A DNA stretch of 22,517 bases from an uncultured Chlorobiales bacterium (GCA_937959145.1 CALGMC010000037.1:1-22517), one strand, 5' to 3'; numbered from the stretch's first letter, positions 8,304-17,005 are shown. Numbers and translations: made by a program. The notes: generated by a model from the letters alone, not told the origin.

Positions 8304-11222
8304 ATGCAACGTCTTATTTCATCACTTGTTCTCTTGCTCTTTGTTTCTATTGGCGCACTTGCCAATGACTACAAATATGAAACCGTTCCCAACGACCCCC
8401 TGAAAGCACGCATTTACACCCTGAAAAATGGTCTGAAAGTCTACATGACCGTCTACAAAGATGAACCGCGCATTCAGACCTATATCGCTGTCCGCGCTGG
8501 AAGCAAACACGACCCCGCCGACGCCACAGGACTTGCGCACTACCTCGAGCACATGCTCTTCAAAGGCACTGACAAATTCGGCACCACCGACGCGGCACAA
8601 GAGAAATTTTATCTCGACCAAGTCATTCGCCTTTACGACATTTACAAGCGCACAACCGACGACGCCAAACGCGCTGAAATTTATCGACAAATCGACAGCC
8701 TCTCGTTCCTCGCCTCAAAATTTGCCATTGCAAATGAATATGATAAAATGGTTGCCTCAATGGGCGCGAAAGGCACGAATGCTTACACTTGGGTTGAGCA
8801 AACGGTCTATGTCAATGATATTCCCTCGAATCAGTTAGAAAAATGGTTGGAGGTCGAAGCCGAGCGATACCGCAACCCTGTTATGCGGCTCTTCCACACC
8901 GAACTCGAAGTCGTTTATGAAGAGAAAAATCGCACACTCGATAGCGACCAACGCAAAGTTTTCTATGAACTCTTCGCCAACCTTTTCCAAAAACATCAAT
9001 ACGGCACACAAACCACCATCGGCACGATTGAGCATCTCAAAAATCCTTCCATTCAAGCCGTCATTGATTACTACAACACCTACTATGTGCCGAACAACAT
9101 GGCAATTTGCCTTTCAGGCGATTTCAATCCTGATGAAGCCATTCGCTTAATTGACGCCAAGTTCGGCGGATTCAAACCGAAAGACGTGCCGAAGTTCACT
9201 CCTGTCAAAGAGTCAGAACTTCGCGCGCCGATTGTGCGCAATGTCTATGGACCTGATGCTGAATCGGTTACATTCGGCTATCGCTTTGCGGGCGTCGGCA
9301 CAAGAGACGCCGACATGGTTACCATGTGCGATATGCTTCTTTCCAACGGAACGGCAGGGCTTATCGACCTCAATCTCAATCAAAGTCAGAAGGTGTTAAA
9401 TGCGAGCTCTGGTGTTACAGCCATGCAGGATTATTCCGTTCATCAATTCAGAGGACAGCCGCGCCAAGGGCAATCGCTCGAGGAAGTTCAATCGCTGATT
9501 CTTGCCGAAATTGAAAATCTCAAAAAGGGGAATTTTCCCGATTGGCTCTTGCAAGCAACCATCACCAATTTGAAGTTGCAACTCACCAAGCAATATGAAT
9601 CTAACGCCGCCCGTGCAAGTGCCTTTGTTACGGCATTCGTAACGTTTCAAGAGTGGAAAGATTATGTCGCGCAGATTGACCGCCTTTCTAAAATCACGAA
9701 GAAAGAGGTGATGGATTTTGCGAAGAAGCACTATCGGAACAATTACGTGGTCGTCTACAAGCGAACAGGCGTGGATACCACCGTTCAAAAGGTAACCAAG
9801 CCACCGATTACACCGGTTCAAGTCAATCGCGAGGCGATGTCGCCTTTTGTGAAGAACATTCTTGAAAAGCCTGCCGCGCCCGTTGAGCCTGTTTTTCTTG
9901 ACTTCAAAAAAGATATTGAAGAAACCGCTTTGCGGAACGGCGTTCCTGTGCACTACAAGCGCAACGAAGAGAATGACCTCTTCGAGATGAGTTATATTTT
10001 AGATATGGGAACAGCGGCAGAAAAGAAACTCGCCGTCGCCTTGCCTTATTTGGAATATCTCGGCACAAGCAAACTTACGCCGAATCAAATCAAGGAAGAG
10101 TTCTACAAACTCGGCTGTTCGTTTTCGGTTTCCGCATCGGAAGATGAAGTGTATGTGCGCCTTTCGGGATTGCAAGAAAATTTTGCCAAAGCCCTCGACC
10201 TTTTTGAATCGCTACTTGCCGACGCACAGCCTAACCCCACCGCACTTGCCAACTTGGTGCAAGACATTTTGAAATCTCGCGCCAATCAAAAATTGAATAA
10301 AGGCATTATTCTCAATCGTGCGATGGCAAGCTACGCCAAGTATGGAAAGGAATCACCTTTCACGCACATTCTTTCTGAATCAGAACTCAAAGCCCTTTCG
10401 CCCGAAGAACTTATCGCGCTCATTCAATCACTGAACCGTTATGAGCATCGCGTTCTGTTTTATGGACCAATGTCCAAAGAAAATTTAGTGGAAACCCTGA
10501 ATCGCCTGCATCGTGCGCCCGACACGCGCCAGCCTGTTTTAGCGGCGAAGCAATTTCCCGAGCTTCCGATTAACGAGAACCAAGTTTATTATGTGGATTA
10601 CGATATGAAGCAGGCGGAAATTTTATTCTTGGCGAAAGACGCACCGTATAACCCCGAACTTGCAGTCACGTCACGCTTTTTCAATGAGTATTACGGCGCG
10701 GGCATGTCGAGCGTCGTGTTTCAAGAGCTTCGCGAATCGCGCGCGCTGGCGTATTCGACTTTCGCCTACTTTCAAACGCCGAACCGCAAAGACCGCTCAC
10801 ACTATGTTGTTTGCTATATCGGCGCGCAAGCCGATAAACTCAAAGAAGCCGTCGACGGCATGATGGAACTCAACAATAAAATGCCCGAAGCCGAGCCGCT
10901 TTTCAATTCAGCGCGCGCATCGGTTATCTCTCAACTGCAAACCGAGCGCATCACCAAAGCCGGTGTCCTCTATCAATACGAAGCGGCTAAAAAGATGGGA
11001 CTTGACTACGACCTTCGCCGTGATGTTTATGAGAAGTCAAAGACGCTCACGCTGGCTGAACTCAAAGATTTTCATGCAAAGCATTATCAAAATCGCAAGT
11101 ATGTATTTTTGGTGATTGGCAACGAGGCGGCTTTGGACATGAAGGTGTTAGAAAAACTCGGCAAAGTCAAGAAACTTTCGCTCCCTGAACTCTTCGGCGA
11201 AGAAATCAAAAACGCCAACTGA
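8304..11222 (+). CDS. Secreted M16 (pitrilysin/insulinase) zinc metalloprotease, two-domain
   Basis: This 972-residue protein has a Sec signal peptide (LVLLLFVSIGALAND, cleavage near residue 20). The N-terminal half holds the inverted zinc motif H79-Y-L-E82-H83, and the third ligand should come from ELEVVYEE (about 200-207). A charged insert of roughly 40 residues (about 105-145) lies between them, as in one large bacterial M16 subfamily. The second half keeps the fold but has lost the zinc site: LPYLEYLGTS (about 579-588) replaces HxxEH. ELRESRALAYS near residue 808 is the conserved Arg/Tyr substrate-contact region of the C-terminal half. The protein should be a periplasmic or surface peptidase cutting short or unfolded peptides. 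It is transcribed divergently from the binding-protein gene, with 158 bp between starts, and ends just before an intrinsic terminator. Confidence 0.93.
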   Translation: MQRLISSLVLLLFVSIGALANDYKYETVPNDPLKARIYTLKNGLKVYMTVYKDEPRIQTYIAVRAGSKHDPADATGLAHYLEHMLFKGTDKFGTTDAAQEKFYLDQVIRLYDIYKRTTDDAKRAEIYRQIDSLSFLASKFAIANEYDKMVASMGAKGTNAYTWVEQTVYVNDIPSNQLEKWLEVEAERYRNPVMRLFHTELEVVYEEKNRTLDSDQRKVFYELFANLFQKHQYGTQTTIGTIEHLKNPSIQAVIDYYNTYYVPNNMAICLSGDFNPDEAIRLIDAKFGGFKPKDVPKFTPVKESELRAPIVRNVYGPDAESVTFGYRFAGVGTRDADMVTMCDMLLSNGTAGLIDLNLNQSQKVLNASSGVTAMQDYSVHQFRGQPRQGQSLEEVQSLILAEIENLKKGNFPDWLLQATITNLKLQLTKQYESNAARASAFVTAFVTFQEWKDYVAQIDRLSKITKKEVMDFAKKHYRNNYVVVYKRTGVDTTVQKVTKPPITPVQVNREAMSPFVKNILEKPAAPVEPVFLDFKKDIEETALRNGVPVHYKRNEENDLFEMSYILDMGTAAEKKLAVALPYLEYLGTSKLTPNQIKEEFYKLGCSFSVSASEDEVYVRLSGLQENFAKALDLFESLLADAQPNPTALANLVQDILKSRANQKLNKGIILNRAMASYAKYGKESPFTHILSESELKALSPEELIALIQSLNRYEHRVLFYGPMSKENLVETLNRLHRAPDTRQPVLAAKQFPELPINENQVYYVDYDMKQAEILFLAKDAPYNPELAVTSRFFNEYYGAGMSSVVFQELRESRALAYSTFAYFQTPNRKDRSHYVVCYIGAQADKLKEAVDGMMELNNKMPEAEPLFNSARASVISQLQTERITKAGVLYQYEAAKKMGLDYDLRRDVYEKSKTLTLAELKDFHAKHYQNRKYVFLVIGNEAALDMKVLEKLGKVKKLSLPELFGEEIKNAN

Positions 11223-11259
11223 TTTTTTAGCAACTGAATCGGTGATGTTTTATCTTATG

Positions 11260-11285
11260 AAAGCCTTACCGCATCGTAAGGCTTT
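11260..11285 (+). terminator. Intrinsic terminator after the M16 protease gene
   Basis: A perfect 10-bp inverted repeat, AAAGCCTTAC and GTAAGGCTTT, is separated by a 6-base loop and followed by TCAATTTTA. It begins 37 bases after the protease stop and lies before the next plus-strand start, so it should separate the two transcription units. The T-tract is interrupted, so efficiency is uncertain. Confidence 0.8.
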
Positions 11286-11309
11286 TCAATTTTATCACTG
11301 CACTTGATA

Positions 11310-12110
11310 ATGAGAACCATTTGCGCCGTTTTCATCGCGTTTTTTTTCGCCCACGACAGCCTTGCTCAAAATTCAGGAGAAGGCGACAATGCACCGCAAC
11401 GCTCCATTTATCCTATCGTCAGCCTGCTTGATGGAAACTGCTTGATGGGCGGACTGCAAGATGGCGTGCGTTTGAGCGACGCCGAAGCGGCACTACGCTT
11501 AACGGGCGACGAAGTGTATCGGATTTATACGCTAAACGGCTTTGCCGGAAAATGCGTTGGCACTGCGCCCGTCTCTGCACCTGTGCCTTGCGCTGAAAAT
11601 TGGCGCATCACGTTTTCGCCGCCGATTGAAGGCGTAATTGCTCTTGGCGGCGATTGGAACGCGCTTCCGCGTCTTCCGAAACTTGTATCAAGTGCAATTT
11701 TCGCTTCAACCGTCAAGAAACTTGCGAAAGATTATGGCATCGTGAAACCGAAAATCGGTAAGATTGAGGCTTATAGCGTCGACTTAGACGGCGACCGCAA
11801 GAACGAGTATATCGTCTCGGCGCGCTACTTCGAAAACGACGTTCAGGAAAGTTCCAAAGCAGGGGAATACTCGATGGTGTTCGTTAAGCGTGGCAAAGAG
11901 ATTTTGTTCATTTCGTCTAACTTCTATCTCAACGACGGGAACTACAACCTTCCTATCTCGCACAAGTTGACAGGGATTATGGACATCAACGGCGACGGCA
12001 AGATGGAACTCGTCGTTCGCTCTCGCACGAAAGAAGGCTCACAAACCTCGATTTATCACCTTCACGAGAAACGCACGGAGTTGCTCTTCTTTTGCAGTTG
12101 CGGTATGTAA
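11310..12110 (+). CDS. Secreted protein of unknown function with calcium-loop-like motifs
   Basis: I do not recognise this gene. The TTG at 11304 is two codons upstream, but ATG 11310 is the simpler start (266 residues). A signal peptide (ICAVFIAFFFAHDSLAQ) is followed by a domain with no familiar motif; it contains YPIVSLLDGNCLMGGLQDG and RLTGDEVYRIYTLNG. Two acidic loops of the DxDxDG type lie in the C-terminal half: DLDGDRKNEYIV (about 158-169) and DINGDGKMELVV (about 225-236). Such loops occur in FG-GAP/VCBS repeats and dockerin-like calcium sites, so an extracytoplasmic calcium-binding or beta-propeller-like fragment is possible. The C-terminus ends FFCSCGM with two cysteines. A terminator lies upstream, and engB follows after 29 bp, suggesting co-transcription. 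Confidence 0.75.
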   Translation: MRTICAVFIAFFFAHDSLAQNSGEGDNAPQRSIYPIVSLLDGNCLMGGLQDGVRLSDAEAALRLTGDEVYRIYTLNGFAGKCVGTAPVSAPVPCAENWRITFSPPIEGVIALGGDWNALPRLPKLVSSAIFASTVKKLAKDYGIVKPKIGKIEAYSVDLDGDRKNEYIVSARYFENDVQESSKAGEYSMVFVKRGKEILFISSNFYLNDGNYNLPISHKLTGIMDINGDGKMELVVRSRTKEGSQTSIYHLHEKRTELLFFCSCGM

Positions 12111-12139
12111 CCTTACCTCAAATTTTTCAGCGAAAGCAG

Positions 12140-12718
12140 ATGAAAATTACATCGGCGGAATTTGTTAAGAGCGTGGTGAAGATTGAGGATTTGCCGAAAG
12201 ATAATTTTCCTGAAATTGCCTTTGTTGGTCGCTCCAATGTCGGCAAGTCGTCGCTTCTGAACGCACTCATGAAAAAAAAATTGGCTTACACGAGCGCAAC
12301 GCCCGGCAAGACGCGTGAAATCAACTACTTTCGCATCAATCAAAAATTTTATTTTGTTGATTTGCCCGGCTACGGCTACGCCAAAGTTTCAAAGGCGGAA
12401 CAGGATAAATGGAAACTATTGCTGGAAGCCTATTTGCAGAATCGCCCGCAGTTGAAACTCTGTTTGCTCCTGATTGACGCACGCCACCCCGATTTAGAAA
12501 ATGACAAACAGATGGCAGAGTTTCTGTATTTTTACGGCAGGCGATTTGCGCTTGTGCGCACCAAAATCGATAAACTCAAAAAGAAATCGGAGCGAGAACT
12601 CTCGCGCAAAACTTCCGAAGCGTTCTTTTCAAACTACGAGTTCATTGACGACGTATCCGCACAAAGCGGCGAAGGCGTCTTAGACCTTATCAAGCACTTT
12701 TCAGCGTATCTTACCTAA
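12140..12718 (+). CDS. engB: Ribosome-biogenesis GTP-binding protein EngB (YsxC/YihA)
   Basis: This is a 192-residue small GTPase with all G motifs in order: G1 GRSNVGKS (30-37), G2 threonine in TPGKTR (54-59), G3 DLPGYGYAKV (74-83), G4 TKID (141-144) and G5 SAQSGEG (173-179). EngB acts in assembly of the large ribosomal subunit. The frame is open upstream to 12092, but ATG 12140 gives the family's usual N-terminus (MKITSAEFVKSV) and normal length, and avoids overlapping the preceding gene. The upstream gene ends 29 bp before, and glgA begins 38 bp after. Confidence 0.95.
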   Translation: MKITSAEFVKSVVKIEDLPKDNFPEIAFVGRSNVGKSSLLNALMKKKLAYTSATPGKTREINYFRINQKFYFVDLPGYGYAKVSKAEQDKWKLLLEAYLQNRPQLKLCLLLIDARHPDLENDKQMAEFLYFYGRRFALVRTKIDKLKKKSERELSRKTSEAFFSNYEFIDDVSAQSGEGVLDLIKHFSAYLT

Positions 12719-12756
12719 AGACGTTTGTTTCGCAGTTTCACAAAAACCATTCATCG

Positions 12757-14223
12757 ATGAACATTGCGATAGCCGCTTCCGAATGTGCTCCGTTTGCGAA
12801 AACCGGTGGGCTTTCCGACGTCATCGGCTCGCTTCCCAAAGCCCTTGCCAAATTGGGTTGCACGGTCAAAGTGTTTCTTCCCAAATACTCCGTCATCAAC
12901 GAGTCTCAATATCCCATGCGGCTCGACCTTTCCATCGGCGAAATGCAAGTGCGCGTTGGCGGATTCCCGCGAACCGTTCACGTGCTTAAATCCAAACTTC
13001 CCGACAGCGACGTTGAGGTCTATTTCATTGATTGCCCGCATTACTTTCATCGCGCTCGCATTTACACTTCGGATTGGGACGAAGACGAGCGGTTCACCTT
13101 GTTTCAAAAATCGGTTATTGAAGCCTTGCAACGCTTGCAGTGGAAGCCCGATGTGATTCATTGCAACGACTGGCAAACCGGACTGCTCCCGCTCCTTTTG
13201 CGCGACAACTACGGCTGGGATAGGCTCTTTGAACACACCGCAACGATGCTCTCGATTCATAACATCGCCTATCAAGGCTGGTTTTCACGCGACGCGGGCA
13301 TTCGCGCTGAATTGCGAAAAGAGCATCTCGATAAAGGCGGACTCGCCGAATGGGGCGGCGGCGTTAACTTTCTTAAAACAGGCTTAGCCACTGCCGATTT
13401 GCTCACCACCGTGAGCGAAACATATGCGCGCGAAATTCTGACCCCTCAATACGGCAACGGTATGGACGTCGTGCTCAACTGGCGCAATGGCGACCTCTTC
13501 GGCATTCTCAACGGCATCGACGATGAGGTCTGGAATCCGCAAACCGATAAGTTCATTCCCTTCCATTTTTCCATTGAAAACCTCGACGGCAAAGAGAAAA
13601 ACAAACGCTTTCTGCTCGACCAAACTACCATCAACTACAATCCCAACATTCCGCTCATCGGCATCGTCTCGCGCATGGTTTCACAAAAAGGCTTCGACCT
13701 CATCGAGAAAGAAGTCCACTGGCTCATGCAAAAAAACGCGCAATGGGTCATTCTGGGAAGCGGCGAAGACCGTTTCGAGAACCTTTTTACTTGGATGGCA
13801 CACGAGTTTCCGCACAAGGTTTGGACATATATCGGCTTTAATACTGAACTCTCGCACTTGATTGAAGCAGGCTCCGATATGTTCCTCATGCCCTCGCACT
13901 ACGAGCCGTGCGGCTTGAACCAAATGTATAGCCTGCGCTACGGCACCGTGCCGATTGTGCATAAAACAGGCGGACTTGCCGACACCGTCCAAGATTGGGA
14001 CGAATACGCCTACAAAGGCGAATTTATTGGCAACGGCTTTTCCTTCAACGAGCCGAGCGGCTTCGCCCTCTCTCACGCCGTTCATCGCGCCATTGAAGCC
14101 TATCACAACAAACCGCTCTGGCGACGCATTCAGCAAAACGGCATGATGAAGGATTTCTCTTGGACAAACTCCGCACGCAAATACATTCACCTCTACAAAC
14201 GTGCAAAAGCAAAACGCGGTTGA
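12757..14223 (+). CDS. glgA: Glycogen synthase GlgA (ADP-glucose, GT5)
   Basis: This 488-residue protein is of normal GlgA length. It has the ADP-glucose-binding loop KTGGL (15-19) near the start, IHNIAYQG (167-174), NGIDDEVWNP (252-261) and VSRMVSQKG (304-312). PSHYEPCGLNQMYSLRYGT (379-397) carries the catalytic Glu/Cys loop, followed by KTGGLADT (403-410). GlgA extends alpha-1,4-glucan chains from ADP-glucose, so the organism probably stores glycogen. No glgC, glgB or glgP is adjacent in this window. It lies between engB and an HDAC-like gene on the same strand. Confidence 0.96.
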   Translation: MNIAIAASECAPFAKTGGLSDVIGSLPKALAKLGCTVKVFLPKYSVINESQYPMRLDLSIGEMQVRVGGFPRTVHVLKSKLPDSDVEVYFIDCPHYFHRARIYTSDWDEDERFTLFQKSVIEALQRLQWKPDVIHCNDWQTGLLPLLLRDNYGWDRLFEHTATMLSIHNIAYQGWFSRDAGIRAELRKEHLDKGGLAEWGGGVNFLKTGLATADLLTTVSETYAREILTPQYGNGMDVVLNWRNGDLFGILNGIDDEVWNPQTDKFIPFHFSIENLDGKEKNKRFLLDQTTINYNPNIPLIGIVSRMVSQKGFDLIEKEVHWLMQKNAQWVILGSGEDRFENLFTWMAHEFPHKVWTYIGFNTELSHLIEAGSDMFLMPSHYEPCGLNQMYSLRYGTVPIVHKTGGLADTVQDWDEYAYKGEFIGNGFSFNEPSGFALSHAVHRAIEAYHNKPLWRRIQQNGMMKDFSWTNSARKYIHLYKRAKAKRG

Positions 14224-14281
14224 CCACTCGGATTCACTTCCGATGAAGTTTCTCTCAACGCATTGACCGTGCCGACAAGGA

Positions 14282-15175
14282 ATGAAAGTTTTTTATTCCG
14301 ACCATTACACGATTCCGTTACCCGATGGGCATCGTTTCCCGATGGAAAAATATCGGCTCATTCGCCTTGCTTTGCTCAAGCACGGCGTTGTGCGTGATAA
14401 CCACCTTCTCGAACCGCCCATGCCCTCCCCCGAAACTTTGATGATGGCGCACACACGCGAGTATGTCGAAGCCGTTCTTAACGGCACACTGAGCGACTTT
14501 CAAATTCGCAAAATTGGATTTCCTTATAGTGCGGCACTTGTAGAGCGTTCGCTTGCCACGGTTGGCGGCGCACTGGCGGCGGCAGAAGAAGCCTTGCGAA
14601 ACGGCGTTTCAGGAAACTTGGCGGGCGGCACGCATCACGCCTTTGCCGATTCAGGGGAAGGCTACTGCGTGTTCAACGACTTAGCCGTCGTTACCAATTA
14701 TCTCCGTGCTGTCCACAAAGTTCAGCGCGTTGCGATTATCGATTTAGATGTGCATCAGGGAAACGGCAACTCAGCAATTCTTGGCGGCAGAGACGACGTG
14801 TTCATTTTCAGCATGCACGGCGCAAAAAATTACCCCTTCCGAAAAGTGCCGTCCACGATTGACCTCGACCTGCCCGACGGCACCAGCGATAAAGACTTTC
14901 TCTCGCTCTTGAAAGATTATCTTCCGAAAGTCTTTGCTTTCAAGCCCGATATTGTGCTCTATCAAGCCGGCGTCGACCCGCTCAAAGAAGATGCACTCGG
15001 ACGCCTTGCGCTTACCCACGAGGGACTTCAAGAACGCGACCGACTTGTGCTGAAAGCCTGTCGTGCACACGGCATTCCTGTTTCGCTTGCGCTCGGCGGC
15101 GGCTACGCCAAGCCGATTGACCTTACCGTTGAAGCGCACGTCGGCACTTACAAAGCTATTCGCGAAGTTTTTTGA
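14282..15175 (+). CDS. Histone-deacetylase-superfamily amidohydrolase (AcuC/HDAC-like)
   Basis: This 297-residue protein has the arginase/deacetylase-fold zinc site. The charge-relay pair is H118-H119 in GGTHHAF. Zinc ligands are D156 and H158 in IDLDVHQGNGN and D232 in AGVDPLKED. The catalytic tyrosine is Y275 in LGGGYA. CVFNDLAVV (129-137) is the usual follow-up strand. Bacterial members deacetylate acyl-lysine (for example AcuC on acetyl-CoA synthetase), polyamines or other acetylated amines; the substrate cannot be told here. It ends 10 bp from the end of the convergent AttH-like gene. An AAGGA sits directly against ATG 14282 with no spacer, so the start signal is poor. Confidence 0.9.
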   Translation: MKVFYSDHYTIPLPDGHRFPMEKYRLIRLALLKHGVVRDNHLLEPPMPSPETLMMAHTREYVEAVLNGTLSDFQIRKIGFPYSAALVERSLATVGGALAAAEEALRNGVSGNLAGGTHHAFADSGEGYCVFNDLAVVTNYLRAVHKVQRVAIIDLDVHQGNGNSAILGGRDDVFIFSMHGAKNYPFRKVPSTIDLDLPDGTSDKDFLSLLKDYLPKVFAFKPDIVLYQAGVDPLKEDALGRLALTHEGLQERDRLVLKACRAHGIPVSLALGGGYAKPIDLTVEAHVGTYKAIREVF

Positions 15176-15185
15176 TATTCTTTCT

Positions 15186-16277
15186 CTAAAACGCCGTGAT
15201 TCTCTTGGCGTAGCCTGTCATTTCCGTGTAGCCTTTTCCTGAAATCGGCACGCCTGCCTTCGTGCCTGAAACCAACGTGCTTCCTTCCCAATAGGTGATG
15301 CGCGTGGATTCTTCCGTCAAGAGTTCTTGGTCTTCGACGGTGGCTTCCACATTGAGCGACATCGAAAGTTTCGGAACGGAAATCGTCCATTTAACAGGAT
15401 ATTCTGCGCCTGATTTTTTGGACGTGTAACGTCTCTGAACTTCAATCTTAAAATCACCTGCGGAAAGTTTTTCGCTTGTGCCATCTTTTGAGACAAATGT
15501 GCCGCTTGCAAATGGGCTGTTACTGCCGTCGTTGAGCCGAAGGTTATAGACCATGAGTTCCGTTGTATCAGAAAGTTGAATCGAGAACCAATCCCACCCT
15601 GCGACGTTTTCCTCGATTTGCGAAGTTCCAAATTCGTGGTCTTTCCAACTTTCGCCCTCGACCGTGTAGCGCGTGCCATTCAAGGTGAGTGCCCCAACAG
15701 ATTTCAGGCGAGTATAGGAATAATACATTGACGCATTTTTCGGGTCGCGCCCTTTTCGGCTGTAGCCGTTTTCGCCTTGCAGAACGGGCGGCTTTGTGGG
15801 TTCAAGAATGAGCGCGAGGGCAAAGGAATCCGTTTCGGCTTGAACGAGTTGGTAGCGTCCTAAATCTTGCGCCGACCAATTTCCGATGAAGGTTTTGTAA
15901 TACTGTTCCGACGCGCCTGCGTCGCCGAAGTTGCCACGCGACTGCCGTTCGGTATGGTAAAATTTCTTGTTGGATTCGTCCGTAATCGCAAAGTGTGCAA
16001 AGTAGATTTGTTTTCGTGTGGCGTCTGCTTCTTCAATCGCAAGTGCCGTTCGGAAGAAGGTGAGTTCGTAGCCGAATTGTCGTTCGCCGCTTTTGAGATG
16101 ACCGGTGTAATACCACCACTCGGTTCGGAAATCGTTGTGCGCCGCATGGTCTTTTGGAAATGAGAGCGTGTATTGCGGCGAGGCAAATGAGAACGGTTCT
16201 TTTTTGGCGCAAGCCGTGTAAATGATGGACGCCAAGAGCGTGACGAAAAGCGAACTGCCGAGAAGGAATTTACGCAT
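15186..16277 (-). CDS. AttH/CrtC-like lipocalin-fold lipoprotein (COG5621-type)
   Basis: This 363-residue protein has a hydrophobic start ending YTAC (Cys23), a probable but imperfect lipobox. It shows the AttH signature DFRTEWWYYTGH (49-60), then ESWKDHEFG (209-217), GWDWFSIQL (228-236) and GKGYTEMTGY (348-357). These belong to the family called predicted secreted hydrolase or AttH, related to carotenoid 1,2-hydratase CrtC. In CrtC a key acid sits in the final GHGYFD-like motif; here that position reads GYTEM, so hydratase activity should not be assumed. The function is unknown. It starts 23 bp after the DUF218-like gene and is the last gene of the minus-strand group. Its end faces the HDAC-like gene. 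Confidence 0.85.
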   Translation of the reverse strand: MRKFLLGSSLFVTLLASIIYTACAKKEPFSFASPQYTLSFPKDHAAHNDFRTEWWYYTGHLKSGERQFGYELTFFRTALAIEEADATRKQIYFAHFAITDESNKKFYHTERQSRGNFGDAGASEQYYKTFIGNWSAQDLGRYQLVQAETDSFALALILEPTKPPVLQGENGYSRKGRDPKNASMYYSYTRLKSVGALTLNGTRYTVEGESWKDHEFGTSQIEENVAGWDWFSIQLSDTTELMVYNLRLNDGSNSPFASGTFVSKDGTSEKLSAGDFKIEVQRRYTSKKSGAEYPVKWTISVPKLSMSLNVEATVEDQELLTEESTRITYWEGSTLVSGTKAGVPISGKGYTEMTGYAKRITAF

Positions 16278-16300
16278 GTGAGTTTTGAAGTTAGTCGGAG

Positions 16301-17005
16301 TTACAACACAAACAGGTCGTAATAAAGTTGCTTGACGATTTCGGGAAAAGCGACCGTCCAGCCTGTTATGGATTCAAACCAGTTTTGGTGATTGAAGTCG
16401 CGCTCATAAGGCAAGAGATGCACCGTGATGCCGAGCGGCTTAGCGAATTTTTCGTAGCAGAGGCGCGAGCGGCGCGAATGCATGTCGCGGGTAACGAGCG
16501 AAAATTCTTTCCAGCCGCGCTTGTGAGCGGAATCGACGACGGCTTTGGCAATGTTAAGCGTTTTCGGCTCTTGAAACGGCACGATGAAAAAAACGAGCGA
16601 CGCAGTATCGAGTTCTGCGCTCCAAGCGTTAAGCAGTGTGGCTTGCCTGAGGCGTGGGTGTTTGGCAACAGATTCATACATCGTGGAGACGACAGTTTGT
16701 GCATGCGTGCTTTCAGCGAAGGCTTTTGCGAAGGCAAAAATCTCGTAATCGCCCGTCCAATTTTCCACAACCAAGTTTGAACAGTGTGGATAAGACGTGG
16801 GTATTTCATCAACGATGTAGGGATTTACTACGGTTCTCAACACCCACCCCCGAATAATCCACAAAGTTATCAATAAGAAACCCACAAATGTGGATAAAAT
16901 AAGTTTTGCTTGAAGCGTTAGGACGCGCTTTTCAACCGTTTTGAAGAGTTTGGTTTTCAACGTTTGTGGATAAGATTGTGGAAAATTCACATTGTTACCG
17001 TCCAC
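16301..17005 (-). CDS. Membrane-anchored DUF218-like (YdcF/SanA-type) protein
   Basis: This 234-residue protein starts at GTG 17005, overlapping the lptF-type stop by 11 bp; another GTG at 16990 follows that stop and may be the true start. A basic N-terminus precedes one membrane helix (about residues 33-53). The rest resembles a divergent DUF218 domain. NLVVENWTGD (78-86) is at the place of the usual VVLGGG strand, FSLVTRDMHSRRSRLCYEKF (168-187) is the typical middle motif, and WFESITGWTVAFPEIVKQLY (209-228) matches the family's C-terminal helix. DUF218 proteins include ElyC and SanA, which affect the cell envelope. The glycine-rich motif is lost, so activity is uncertain. Its first third contains the DnaA-box cluster described separately. 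Confidence 0.6.
   Translation of the reverse strand: MDGNNVNFPQSYPQTLKTKLFKTVEKRVLTLQAKLILSTFVGFLLITLWIIRGWVLRTVVNPYIVDEIPTSYPHCSNLVVENWTGDYEIFAFAKAFAESTHAQTVVSTMYESVAKHPRLRQATLLNAWSAELDTASLVFFIVPFQEPKTLNIAKAVVDSAHKRGWKEFSLVTRDMHSRRSRLCYEKFAKPLGITVHLLPYERDFNHQNWFESITGWTVAFPEIVKQLYYDLFVL
16761..16985. promoter_or_regulatory. Cluster of six DnaA-box-like 9-mers
   Basis: Three perfect copies of TTATCCACA lie on the minus strand at 16785-16793, 16889-16897 and 16965-16973 (read TGTGGATAA on plus). Three more copies differ by one base: TTTTCCACA at 16761-16769 (plus), TAATCCACA at 16855-16863 (plus), and TTTTCCACA on minus at 16977-16985. I noticed no further perfect copies in the rest of the window. 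The middle box is part of CCACAAATGTGG, a near-palindrome, and the DNA around 16861-16915 is AT-rich. TTATCCACA is the strong DnaA-binding consensus. The cluster lies within the first third of the DUF218-like gene, which is unusual. It could be a replication origin, a DnaA-titrating site or a DnaA-responsive regulator; sequence alone cannot decide. Confidence 0.65.

Noticed and set aside
13681..14190. 169-codon minus-strand open frame
   Set aside because: It is antisense to the well-supported glgA and has no recognisable motif.
15191..15211. ACGCC/GGCGT hairpin at the end of the AttH-like gene, as a terminator for the convergent pair
   Set aside because: The stem is only 5 bp with an 11-base loop, lies in coding sequence, and has no proper T-tract on either strand.
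15186..16277. Carotenoid 1,2-hydratase (CrtC) as a firm function
   Set aside because: The AttH-type signature fits better, the acid position in the final motif differs, and no carotenoid gene is nearby.
16761..16985. Calling the DnaA-box cluster a proven oriC
   Set aside because: No dnaA or dnaN is nearby, it lies in a gene, and I could not compute genome-wide skew.
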